Shown: positions 15,366 through 23,064 of the stretch, piece by piece
Layout of the letters: each line of letters opens with the position of its first letter
Numbering within the stretch: the first letter of the stretch is position 1
Assembly: GCF_047785965.1 (NCBI RefSeq)
Contig: NZ_JBLOBF010000012.1
Coordinates: 1 to 29,902, forward strand
DNA length: 29,902 nt
Direction: 5' to 3'
DNA from: Caldisericum exile_A
GTDB taxonomy: Bacteria; Caldisericota; Caldisericia; Caldisericales; Caldisericaceae
The notes under the pieces: generated by a model
Databases searched by the model: none
Told to the model about the DNA's origin: nothing
Seen by the model: the letters and a program-made list of their open reading frames with translations, nothing else
Position numbers and translations under genes: made by a program

Positions 15366-16467
15366 CTTGTATCAACTCCAAATAACATTCCTTAACAAAT
15401 TCTGATTTGTATTTCTTTAGAAAATCAAAATCGAAATTAATTTTGGATTTATTTTTCAGTACCTCAATTATAGCACGCGCCAAAGCAATTTCATTATGAA
15501 CAGGTACCAACTTTCCATACTTCCCGTTTTCAAGAATTTCTCTTGGGCCACTTGGACAATCTGTTGAAACAACAGGAATACCCAGCGAAAGCGCTTCTAT
15601 TAAAACTGTTGGTAAACCCTCATATATTGAGGACAAAACAAAAACTGAAGATTTGCTCATATATTTGTAAGGATTATTAACAAATCCCGGCATCAATAAA
15701 TATTCTGATATACCAAGTTCTTTTGCAAGATTCTCAAGATTTTTTCTTTCCTCTCCTTCTCCCAAGATGACAAGCCTTGCATCAACTTCTTTACGAATAA
15801 AAGAAAATGCTTTAATTAGAGTTTGAAAATCCTTTTCTCTATTAAGGCGACCTACCCCTATTATTATTGGGTATTCTCCTGAAGTAAACCAGGGATGATC
15901 TACTGGTTCTTTTGCCTTTTCAAAAATATCAGAACTTATCACGGGGTTATAAATCGCTTTTACTTTATCTTTTGGGATTTTTAAAAAACTTATTAGATCT
16001 TCTTTAACTCCTTCTGATACGGCAACTATAAAATCCACGTATCTATAGAACACCTTCATTAAAAGTGGTATAAGTTTTCCTTTTAATGTTGATAAATTTT
16101 TTAACTCTTGAGAGAGCGTATTATCCACCCTTACAATTATCTTTGTTCTCCTAAATGAAAGTAATTTAGCAATTATTGCAACAATATTTGCGTGGTTTAT
16201 TGATGAAATTAAAACATCAGGTTTATTTTCTCTTAAATATTTTGTTAATTTAGGAAGCGATTTTGAAACATGCAGAGACCTTAAATTTATTATGTTAACT
16301 TCACTTGGCACTTGATTTAGATATGGACCTGTTGCATTCGCCAAAACTAAGTCGACAATAAAACCGTGTTTTACAAATTCCCTTATTAAGTTCAGCATAG
16401 ATCTTTCTGCACCGCCACCACCAAGGTTTGGAAGATAAAAAGCAACTTTATTAACTTTTTTACTCAC
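15352..16467 (-). CDS. GT4-family glycosyltransferase, PglH/PglJ-like
   Basis: This is a 371-residue GT-B enzyme. It has a glycine-rich acceptor motif, LGGGGAERSMLNL (about 15-27), then VGRLNREKDFQTL and the E-x7-E motif YEGLPTVLIEAL. The STDCPSGPREIL segment is typical of the GT4 branch that includes PglJ/PglH-type N-acetylgalactosaminyl transferases and many O-antigen transferases. The start is a GTG at 16467 with GGAGG 9 nt upstream. It lies between the frameshifted GT2 and the polymerase gene. Transfer of a HexNAc is inferred from similarity and is not certain. Confidence 0.91.
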   Translation of the reverse strand: MSKKVNKVAFYLPNLGGGGAERSMLNLIREFVKHGFIVDLVLANATGPYLNQVPSEVNIINLRSLHVSKSLPKLTKYLRENKPDVLISSINHANIVAIIAKLLSFRRTKIIVRVDNTLSQELKNLSTLKGKLIPLLMKVFYRYVDFIVAVSEGVKEDLISFLKIPKDKVKAIYNPVISSDIFEKAKEPVDHPWFTSGEYPIIIGVGRLNREKDFQTLIKAFSFIRKEVDARLVILGEGEERKNLENLAKELGISEYLLMPGFVNNPYKYMSKSSVFVLSSIYEGLPTVLIEALSLGIPVVSTDCPSGPREILENGKYGKLVPVHNEIALARAIIEVLKNKSKINFDFDFLKKYKSEFVKECYLELIQDEER

Positions 16468-16495
16468 CTAATAATTCCTCCACTTAATTTAGCTT

Positions 16496-16834
16496 TTATA
16501 CGATTCTTAAAGAATATGGCAATTTTACTATTAACTTCAAAAAACCGTCGGATTCTTTATTCCAACCGATAGCATCTTTAAAATCCTTATTTTTAAGATA
16601 GTATGTAAATGTATTATAAATATAGTTTTTACGAGAATTTATAAACAACTTATCAAATAACTTTTTTTCTGTTTGTGATATTCTGTACTTTTTATTTAAG
16701 TAATCAACAATTAAAGGAATACTATCTATCAGCTTCTTTGAAGTCAGAGAATCCAGTGTAATCCTATAAAGATAGTAAGACTCTTTTATAACCTTCAGTT
16801 TTAAGCCAGATAAAAAAGTTCGAAGTAGAAACAT
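16496..16834 (-). CDS. C-terminal fragment of a frameshifted GT2 glycosyltransferase
   Basis: This open frame is not an independent gene: it has no ribosome binding site at its ATG. Its first in-frame segment after the T-rich run, SGLKLKVIKESYYLYR, continues exactly where the upstream GT2 frame (ending FYFELFYLA) should go on. The remainder (about 100 residues, LTSKKLIDSIPLIVDYL and a helical tail) is the usual C-terminal helical part of family 2 transferases. The frame is displaced by one base at a run of six A on the plus strand (16812-16817). One extra base there would rejoin the two frames as one protein of about 300 residues. Confidence 0.75.
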   Translation of the reverse strand: MFLLRTFLSGLKLKVIKESYYLYRITLDSLTSKKLIDSIPLIVDYLNKKYRISQTEKKLFDKLFINSRKNYIYNTFTYYLKNKDFKDAIGWNKESDGFLKLIVKLPYSLRIV

Positions 16835-17409
16835 AGATCTTCTCCAGGAACAAAGCTTTGAATTTGCATTATTCCTTTTTCTATTACTGCAGAAAGAGGG
16901 AAAATTGGATGTAAAAGCGGAGATCCACCTTGTAAAAAGGTTATAAGATCAAATTCAGTTATGTTTTCATATAATCTGATATTGTTAAATAATTCTAATT
17001 GACTGCCCCATTGTTTTAAACCATTGGGAGAATCAAAACAAAGTATATGATGGTCCTCAACAAAAAAACGTTCACTACCTTCAACTAATATTGGGATAAG
17101 TTTCTCTAATCTTTCCTTAAGCCAAACATCATCTGCGTCAATAACTGCTCCCCACTTGCCCTTTGCAACGTTAAGGGCAGTATTTCTTGCTTCCGCAACT
17201 CCAAGATTTTTTTCATGCTTGATATAAACAATTCTTTCATCTTTAAATGATTTAATTATCTCTTCACTTCTATCGGTGGATCCATCATTAACCACAATGA
17301 GTTCAAAATAAGGATATGTTTGATTTAAAACTGATTCAATTGCTCCTTTTAGATACTTTTCTGAATTAAAAACCGGCATTATTACTGATACAAGCCCTAA
17401 GTTTTCCAT
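16801..17409 (-). CDS. N-terminal catalytic part of a GT2 glycosyltransferase (frameshifted)
   Basis: This is a GT-A fold family 2 transferase. It has VSVIMPVFNSEKYL at the N-terminus, VVNDGSTDRSEEII (about 39-52), the metal-binding DADD (91-94), and the catalytic GED (Glu190-Asp191) near the end of this frame. The frame stops 11 residues after that motif because of a one-base displacement, and the rest of the gene continues in the next frame to 16496. All catalytic residues seen in the family lie before the break, so the truncated product might still fold, but the acceptor-side helices are missing. The ATG at 17409 has only a weak upstream GGGG, and AGGAG is too far away. It follows the Wzz-like gene by about 20 nt. 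Confidence 0.85.
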   Translation of the reverse strand: MENLGLVSVIMPVFNSEKYLKGAIESVLNQTYPYFELIVVNDGSTDRSEEIIKSFKDERIVYIKHEKNLGVAEARNTALNVAKGKWGAVIDADDVWLKERLEKLIPILVEGSERFFVEDHHILCFDSPNGLKQWGSQLELFNNIRLYENITEFDLITFLQGGSPLLHPIFPLSAVIEKGIMQIQSFVPGEDLCFYFELFYLA

Positions 17410-17429
17410 AAAAACCCCAAATTAACTCC

Positions 17430-18230
17430 TTATGTATTTGTATTCCAATATTCAAACAATAAAGCAAAAACTATGGTAAGTAAAAAAGCCACCAAACCAG
17501 TAATTACAATATTGAAGACCTTATGTGGCTTAACAGGTAAATCAAGTATAAGTGGTGCTGATTGATAAGCGAACAAATTTGAACTCTTTATTACAAAGTC
17601 TAATTGTGCAATTTGTTTCAAAAGATCAACTTTTTTCGTCCCTATTGAATCATAAACTGATCTCAGTAGTGAATATCCAAGCATATACTCTGCATTACTT
17701 GTCCTTTTCTGCTCAAGAGATTTTAATTGTTCAAGCATATCGGATGCTTGTTTATCTAAAGACCTAAACTCACTTAACAGTGTCTGTTTTTGAATATCCA
17801 AAGCATTTAACTGAGTTTCGTAAGCTTGCTTATTAAAACTATTAAGTTCTGCAAGAAAATAGTCAAAAAATTTTTTAATTAAAGTTTTATCTTCGGATTC
17901 AAAGGTTACAACTATTAACTCAGAATCTTGATTAGCATTTACAGATAACGAATTTTTTACTAATTTGTAATCTACTCCTAAATCCTGCGCAATTTGTTGG
18001 ATAAAAACATCGCTTTTAATTTGATTTTGAACATCTTTTGTCTTGAGAAGTAAATTGCCATTTATTTTAGCAAGATAGACAGTTGCACAACCAGAGTAAA
18101 CAGGTTTAAGAACAAAAAAGTTTAAAACACCCGAAACAAATATCGCAAAAACCGTTAACCCAACTATAAAATACTTATACTTAAGAAGCGTAAGGATGAA
18201 ACTCTTTAAACTGGCTTCGTTTTCTTGCAT
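17430..18230 (-). CDS. Wzz-type polysaccharide chain-length determinant protein
   Basis: This inner-membrane polysaccharide co-polymerase has two membrane helices flanking an extracytoplasmic domain. The N-terminal helix is at about residues 20-45 and the C-terminal helix at about 238-260. The N-terminal VYSGCATVYLAK segment and the long coiled-coil middle (KQTLLSEFRSLDKQASDMLE) match the Wzz domain. PLILDLPVKPHK before the last helix is the typical proline-rich motif. There is no tyrosine-kinase domain, so it is the Wzz type rather than the Wzc type. The open frame reaches 18242, but the ATG at 18230 is chosen because GGAGGT lies 5 nt upstream. It is the first gene of the long minus-strand operon and should set the length of the Wzy product. 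Confidence 0.88.
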   Translation of the reverse strand: MQENEASLKSFILTLLKYKYFIVGLTVFAIFVSGVLNFFVLKPVYSGCATVYLAKINGNLLLKTKDVQNQIKSDVFIQQIAQDLGVDYKLVKNSLSVNANQDSELIVVTFESEDKTLIKKFFDYFLAELNSFNKQAYETQLNALDIQKQTLLSEFRSLDKQASDMLEQLKSLEQKRTSNAEYMLGYSLLRSVYDSIGTKKVDLLKQIAQLDFVIKSSNLFAYQSAPLILDLPVKPHKVFNIVITGLVAFLLTIVFALLFEYWNTNT

Positions 18231-18258
18231 TTTTACCTCCACAAAAATTTAAAATCGC

Positions 18259-18269
18259 ATTATATTATA
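18259..18269 (-). promoter_or_regulatory. Candidate -10 region for the long glycan operon
   Basis: Two overlapping minus-strand TATAAT hexamers (18269-18264 and 18264-18259) lie about 30 nt before the Wzz-like start, in the only sizeable gap at the head of the operon. No good -35 is seen at 16-18 nt. The intergenic region is shared with the divergent glycan operon, so joint control is possible. Confidence 0.4.
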
Positions 18270-18275
18270 AATTAG

Positions 18276-18306
18276 TTGATACATTTCTAAAAATTAAAAA
18301 TATAAT
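18276..18306 (+). promoter_or_regulatory. Candidate promoter of the divergent glycan operon
   Basis: TTGATA (18276-18281) and a perfect TATAAT (18301-18306) are separated by 19 nt, slightly long. GGAG (18315-18318) then lies 8 nt before the ATG at 18327. It overlaps the control region of the minus-strand operon. Confidence 0.45.
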
Positions 18307-18326
18307 TGTATTATGGAGTTTAACAA

Positions 18327-19472
18327 ATGAAAGACTCAAGAATAGCACACATAACTACATTACATAGCGCCTTTGATACAAGAATCCTATATAAGGAATG
18401 TAAAAGCTTGGCAAAATATTTTAGAGAAGTTTATTTAATCGCACCATCAGAAGAGAATTTTGAAATAGATAAAGTAAAGGTTGTTTCAATACCTCGATTT
18501 AAAAATAGATTTTTACGAATGACCTTGGGAGATTTCATCGCTTTTAGAAAAGCACTTTCCTTAAAGTCTCATATTTACCACTTTCATGACCCAGAGTTTA
18601 TTCCATGGGCAGTCCTTTTAGAGAAGTTTACAAGAGCAAAGGTAATCTACGACGTACATGAAGATTATTTCACATCAATAAAAGAAAAAAACTGGATTAA
18701 GGGAAATATCTTTAAAAATTTGTTAGCTAAACTATTTAATTATCTTGAAAAACACGTTGCAAAAATGTTCGATGCGGTAGTACTTGCAGAAGATTACTAC
18801 CAAGATAGTTTTAAAGGGACTAACAAAAGGTTAATAGAAATACTAAATTATCCTCTTACCTACGAAAAACCCGAACCTTTAAAATTATCTAAGAATACTT
18901 TTTCGATAGTTTACAGTGGTACTGTAAGTGAAAACAGAGGAATATGGAATATACTGAAAGTTGCTCTTAAACTAAATGAAAAAACTTCAGATTTCAAGAT
19001 TTACATTATTGGCAAATTCAACCCAGAAACACTTGAGGATAAAGTAAAAGATTTCATTTTAAAGAACAATCTTAAAGACAAAGTAGAAATAGTTGGTGGA
19101 AAAGAATACGTAAAGAGAGAGTTAATTGACTCTTTTTACCAGTACATGGATTTGGGATTAGTTCTTATACCTTATTCAACTCATTACGAGAAAAAACTGC
19201 CCACAAAGTTCTTTGAATATATGCTTGCTGGAATTCCCTTTCTTGGAACAAATTTTCCACGTTGGACAAAATTTGTTGAGGAGAACAGGTGCGGATTAAC
19301 TGTAAATCCTAACGATTTTGATGAAATAGCAAATAAGATACAATATCTAATGAAGCATCCTGATGAAAGAGAGCTTATGGGACAAAACGGAAGAAAAAGT
19401 GTCCTTGCGAAATATACGTGGGATAAAGAAGAAGAAAAACTTAAAAAACTTTACGAGGAATTAATAAGATGA
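18327..19472 (+). CDS. GT4-family glycosyltransferase
   Basis: This is a 381-residue GT-B enzyme. The N-terminal domain has HSAFDTRILYKECKSLAK, HFHDPEF (about 85-91) and YDVHEDY (about 108-114), a combination typical of a GT4 subgroup found in capsule and O-antigen loci. The C-terminal domain has IVYSGTVSENRG and LPTKFFEYMLAG, with the nucleotide-sugar-binding Glu. Unlike most GT4 proteins it lacks a full E-x7-E with a Gly-Leu-Pro. It is the first gene of a plus-strand operon divergent from the main locus, and its stop overlaps the next start by 4 nt. The donor sugar is unknown; the downstream Ugd makes a uronic acid donor possible. Confidence 0.9.
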   Translation: MKDSRIAHITTLHSAFDTRILYKECKSLAKYFREVYLIAPSEENFEIDKVKVVSIPRFKNRFLRMTLGDFIAFRKALSLKSHIYHFHDPEFIPWAVLLEKFTRAKVIYDVHEDYFTSIKEKNWIKGNIFKNLLAKLFNYLEKHVAKMFDAVVLAEDYYQDSFKGTNKRLIEILNYPLTYEKPEPLKLSKNTFSIVYSGTVSENRGIWNILKVALKLNEKTSDFKIYIIGKFNPETLEDKVKDFILKNNLKDKVEIVGGKEYVKRELIDSFYQYMDLGLVLIPYSTHYEKKLPTKFFEYMLAGIPFLGTNFPRWTKFVEENRCGLTVNPNDFDEIANKIQYLMKHPDERELMGQNGRKSVLAKYTWDKEEEKLKKLYEELIR

Positions 19473-20629
19473 GGATGATTTTTTATGCCTCTCTTTTCTT
19501 CATACTCTGGCACAACGTTGTTTATGGACTATTGCTTATTTTAATCTCTTTTATCAAAGAAAATAGAATTTCTAACAATCTACAAAATAATTATCTACCT
19601 TATGTTTCTATGATTATTGCGGTACACAACGAAGAACAAGTTATTGAAAATAAAATAAAGAATATTGTTGATCTTGAGTACCCAAAAGATAAACTCGAAA
19701 TAATTTTTGCATCTGATAACTCCACCGACAAGACAAACAAAATAATTTCTGAGTTTGCAAAGCAATATAAGAATATAAAATTAATAAATACACAGAAACG
19801 CGGTGGAAAAGTTAATGCCTACAACACCGCTTTTAAATATGCAAGTGGTGAAATCTTAGCATTTTCTGATGCAAATACAATTTGGGAGAAAAGTTCTTTA
19901 AAAAAACTTGTGGCCCAGCTCCAGGATAAAGATGTTTCTTGCGTATGTGGGCACTTAATTTATACTAACACAGATGAAAGTGAGATTGCATACTCTGAAG
20001 GAGTTTATTGGAAAATTGAAAACATGACGAAGGAAGGGGAATCGAAATTTTATTCTTTAACTGCGTTAAATGGTGGAATATACGCATTAAAGAAAAAAGA
20101 TTATATTATGATTGAACCTCTTTATTCGCACGACCTGTGTATGCCTTTGTTTCTTGGCGTTCAAAGAAAAAGGACCATTTTCGTTAAAAATGCACTTGCA
20201 TTTGAAAGAAGCGGTACTACCTCTGAAGATGAAATTAAAAGAAAGAGAAGGATGTTTGGAAGAATATACTCCTTCTTTTTTAGAAACATTTCTCTTTTTA
20301 TAAACCCTTTCATATATGATTTTAGATTTTTTTTGTCGGTATTTTCACGTAGAACTATTAGATATCTTCTTCCCTTTGAACATTTATTACTTTTTATATC
20401 AACGATTATTCTTGCAAAAAGTGGTTTAATCTTTGAAATGGTATTGTATGGTCATATTCTTTTTATTGCGCTTGCAGTCCAAGGATATTTCTTAAAAAGA
20501 AAAATAAAGCTTTTATTCCTCCCTTATTATTACATTCTTTTCCTGCAATCAATGCTACTTGGATTTTTTGACTTTATCACAGGGAGAATAAAGCCTTACT
20601 GGGATGTTGCAAAAACAACAAGAGGGTAA
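19469..20629 (+). CDS. Membrane GT2 glycosyltransferase (processive type)
   Basis: This 386-residue membrane-bound family 2 transferase has one N-terminal helix (about 5-28), a cytosolic GT-A domain, and about three to four C-terminal helices. The catalytic domain has VSMIIAVHNEEQVI, SDNSTDKTNK (about 82-91), FSDAN (the metal-binding Asp at about 134), and HDLCMPL with the likely catalytic Asp. RKRRMFGR follows, in the place of the QxxRW-like motif. This layout is shared with hyaluronan/cellulose-synthase-like enzymes and some EPS transferases. It may polymerise or extrude a glycan, or simply add a single sugar. It overlaps the upstream GT4 gene by 4 nt and is directly followed by the Ugd gene. 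Confidence 0.88.
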   Translation: MRMIFYASLFFILWHNVVYGLLLILISFIKENRISNNLQNNYLPYVSMIIAVHNEEQVIENKIKNIVDLEYPKDKLEIIFASDNSTDKTNKIISEFAKQYKNIKLINTQKRGGKVNAYNTAFKYASGEILAFSDANTIWEKSSLKKLVAQLQDKDVSCVCGHLIYTNTDESEIAYSEGVYWKIENMTKEGESKFYSLTALNGGIYALKKKDYIMIEPLYSHDLCMPLFLGVQRKRTIFVKNALAFERSGTTSEDEIKRKRRMFGRIYSFFFRNISLFINPFIYDFRFFLSVFSRRTIRYLLPFEHLLLFISTIILAKSGLIFEMVLYGHILFIALAVQGYFLKRKIKLLFLPYYYILFLQSMLLGFFDFITGRIKPYWDVAKTTRG

Positions 20630-20630
20630 A

Positions 20631-21908
20631 TTGAATATACTAATAATAGGTGTAGGATACGTAGGTTTAGCAACGGGAATTTCTTTAGCAATCAAAGGAT
20701 ATAATGTAAGATTTTATGATAAAAACAAGGAAAAAATTACATTACTCAAAAATGGAAAATTGCCTTTCTTTGAGCCAAAATTACAGAAAACACTTATAGA
20801 GTCCCTTAATGACAAAAGAGTAATTTTCTTTGATAATTTCAAAGAAGCCATAGCAAATGCAGAGGTCGTATTTATATGTGTTGGGACTCCAATTTTTAAA
20901 AATGGTGATACCAATTCAAAAGATATAGAAAAAGTTGCAATGGAAATTAAGAAAAATAAACAAGGAAAAACGGTTATTGTAATAAGGAGCACCGTCAATC
21001 CAAAAGTTTATAATTCCATAAAAAGCATTCTTTCTGACAAAGATTTTCATCTTGCAGTAAATCCAGAATTTCTTAGAGAAGGTAAAGCCTTAGATGATAC
21101 ACTTAATCCTTCAAGAATAGTTGTAGGAACTGACGACAAACTTGCAAAAGAAACTCTAAAAAAACTTTATTCATCTTTTGACGCCCCCAAAATCTTTACT
21201 GACCCAATTAGTGCTATTCTTATAAAGTATGCTTCCAACTCTTTCCTTGCCGTGAAAATTTCTTTTATAAATGAAATTGCAAACCTCTCAGATAAATTAG
21301 GAGGAAATATCGACGATATTGCAAAAGGGCTGGGGCTCGATCCAAGGATAGGAAAAGATTTTCTGAAGGCAGGGATTGGTTTTGGTGGTTCGTGCTTGCC
21401 AAAGGATGCAAAAAACATAGTTAAATATGCAAAGGAAACTGGTATAAACTTAGATATAATTGATGCAGCTTCTAAGCTAAATGATAAACAATACAAAGTT
21501 GTAATTAGAAAGCTTAAGCAATATCTTGGCTCTTTGAATGGCAAAAAAATTGCAGTTTTTGGTCTTTCCTTTAAAGGCGGTACAGATGACTTAAGAAATT
21601 CGGTGAGTTTTAGGATTATTTCAGACCTACGTAGAGCAGGGGCAATTTTGAAATTGCACGATTATTTAGCCTGGATAAAAGCAAAGGAATTAGTAAAAGT
21701 GACTTTGGTATCTAATGATCCATACCTTGTTGCTGAGGATACTGATGCTATTGTGATTGCGACAGATTGGAATGAATATCTGAATGAGGACTGGAAAAAG
21801 ATTAAAAGCTTGATGAAAGGCAATTTGATTATTGACGGACGAAATATCCTTGACGGAGGCCTGTTAAAGAAGATTGGATTCACATACGAAGGAATAGGGA
21901 GAAAGTAG
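20631..21908 (+). CDS. ugd: UDP-glucose 6-dehydrogenase family protein
   Basis: This cytosolic NAD-dependent enzyme oxidises a UDP-sugar at C6 to the uronate, most likely UDP-glucose to UDP-glucuronate. The N-terminus has ILIIGVGYVGLATG, the NAD-binding GxGxxG. NPEFLREGKALDD, the substrate-binding KYASNSFLAVKISF and the catalytic Cys in GGSCLPKD (about Cys255) are all present, as is the C-terminal UDP-binding domain (FGLSFKGGTDDLRNS). An in-frame ATG at 20604 would give nine more residues but overlaps the upstream gene by 26 nt with no ribosome binding site. The TTG at 20631, directly behind the previous stop with AGAGGG 4 nt upstream, gives the standard family N-terminus. A UDP-N-acetylhexosamine dehydrogenase is less likely but cannot be excluded. 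Confidence 0.92.
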   Translation: MNILIIGVGYVGLATGISLAIKGYNVRFYDKNKEKITLLKNGKLPFFEPKLQKTLIESLNDKRVIFFDNFKEAIANAEVVFICVGTPIFKNGDTNSKDIEKVAMEIKKNKQGKTVIVIRSTVNPKVYNSIKSILSDKDFHLAVNPEFLREGKALDDTLNPSRIVVGTDDKLAKETLKKLYSSFDAPKIFTDPISAILIKYASNSFLAVKISFINEIANLSDKLGGNIDDIAKGLGLDPRIGKDFLKAGIGFGGSCLPKDAKNIVKYAKETGINLDIIDAASKLNDKQYKVVIRKLKQYLGSLNGKKIAVFGLSFKGGTDDLRNSVSFRIISDLRRAGAILKLHDYLAWIKAKELVKVTLVSNDPYLVAEDTDAIVIATDWNEYLNEDWKKIKSLMKGNLIIDGRNILDGGLLKKIGFTYEGIGRK

Positions 21909-22231
21909 GGCAGTATTGGAACTTGTTCACAATCAGATAGCAAGATAACTATACTACTTTGTAAAAAGCTTTGAACTGGTTCACAAATTATGTGAGAAGT
22001 AATTTAATATTGACACAATTACCCCTTATTAAAACTATTCCACTTGGCAGAGCGGCGTGTTAATTGGAGAAAATATTTATATCAACGTAAAGGCTCTTCG
22101 TAGGTTTTAATTGAAATTCATTAACTATTTTACCCTTATAAAGTCATCTATAGATAATTTCAAACATAATATAATATGAGTTTAATACTACGAAAATTAT
22201 ATTAGACTCAATCTTAAGACCATCCGATGTT
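21909..22231. other. Intergenic region between convergent genes with palindromic sites
   Basis: No credible gene is seen in this 323-bp AT-rich gap. Two similar sites 54 bp apart, GAAC-TT-GTTC (21919-21928) and GAAC-TG-GTTC (21973-21982), are each followed by ACAA. An 11-bp imperfect hairpin, TGAGTTTAATA / TATTAGACTCA, lies at 22177-22210 and could terminate the minus-strand methyltransferase transcript. The centre (about 22030-22110) has a less AT-rich patch that may be the remnant of a lost gene, but no protein similarity was recognised in any frame. Confidence 0.5.
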
Positions 22232-22965
22232 TTAGAGCTGTAAGAAGTTAATCAACTTCTTACCCATTTTTCTCAAAGTTTTTGGCAAATGTATTTTAGC
22301 GGCAATGACTACACGAAATCTCAATAATAGTAAAGAGTAATTGTTCTTTATTCTGTCCAATCGCAAATTCCTGACTACTTTTTTACCATACTTAATAGAA
22401 TCAACGAATCTAACATCCTTAAAAAATTGAGACTTATAAAGAAATTCCTCAACAACACGTCTTGGTCCATCACGCTTATATGAGTCTGTATCATGAAATG
22501 CCATTATACCACCCTCTACCAATTTAGGAAACCACAACTCAAAATCCTGCTTTACCATATCATACTCATGCGCTCCATCAATGAAAATGAGTTCAACTGG
22601 TTCCTTTAATATTGTTGAAGCTTCGTAAGAAGTACACCGCAAAGGTACAACTATATCATCCAATTTCTGAGCTTTGATATTTTGTAAGAACTCATTGAAA
22701 GTGTCTATTTTACCAAACCTTTGAATATGCTCAGAGCTCCCGATATGAGGGTCAATTGCAAAAACCTTTAGGTTTTTCCCAAATTTGGAACCCACCCAAG
22801 CCACACAGTTGATCTTACTTTCCACGAGCCAATTTCAACTATGTATCCTTTGCCTTCACAACTTTTAGCAAGATTAAAAAGAAGGATCCCTTCCGTAGGA
22901 CTTAACCATCCTTCAATTGACTGTGTTAAAGTTACCAAATCTTCTAAGATCTTATCTCTTTTCAT
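22232..22965 (-). pseudogene. Frameshifted class I SAM-dependent methyltransferase
   Basis: Two overlapping frames together give one Methyltransf_24-type protein of about 240 residues. The N-terminal part (from 22965) has WLSPTEGILLFNLA and IVEIGSWKVRSTVWLG, the SAM-binding motif I. It then runs out of frame near the G-rich stretch at about 22786-22796. The second frame continues with GSKFGKNLKVFAIDPH, ELIFIDGAHEY (motif with IDGAH) and MAFHDTD. One extra base in the G-run restores a continuous reading. The Gly usually found in the SAM motif (GSWKGRST) is Val here, which fits loss of function. Such enzymes often methylate sugars in O-antigen loci. The gene is transcribed towards Ugd and is preceded by a consensus promoter. 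Confidence 0.8.
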
Positions 22966-22974
22966 ATTCTTCAA

Positions 22975-23003
22975 ATTATAAATTGCTTTATAAAAAATGT
23001 CAA
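22975..23003 (-). promoter_or_regulatory. Consensus promoter of the methyltransferase gene, probably leaderless
   Basis: On the minus strand a perfect TTGACA (23003-22998), a 17-nt spacer and a perfect TATAAT (22980-22975) lie 9 nt before the ATG at 22965. There is no Shine-Dalgarno. Transcription should start within about three bases of the ATG. A very similar block occurs at 25280-25307. Confidence 0.75.
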
Positions 23004-23064
23004 ATCCAATTAGAAATTACTTCACAAATCATATCAATTAAACAGCCTTGTAAATATAACGTAT

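Noticed and set aside
20604..20630. ATG at 20604 as the start of ugd
   Set aside because: It overlaps the previous gene by 26 nt and has no ribosome binding site. The TTG at 20631 follows AGAGGG and gives the standard family N-terminus.
21662..21943. Minus-strand open frames opposite ugd
   Set aside because: They are shadows of the dehydrogenase gene, with no translation signals or recognisable motifs.
22030..22110. tRNA or tRNA remnant near GGCAGAGCGGCG
   Set aside because: The short tRNA-like D-arm string lacks acceptor, anticodon and T-arm sequences in the right places.
22020..22130. Transposase fragment in the gap after ugd
   Set aside because: Minus-strand frames give short stop-interrupted peptides. 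I could not identify any transposase motif with confidence.
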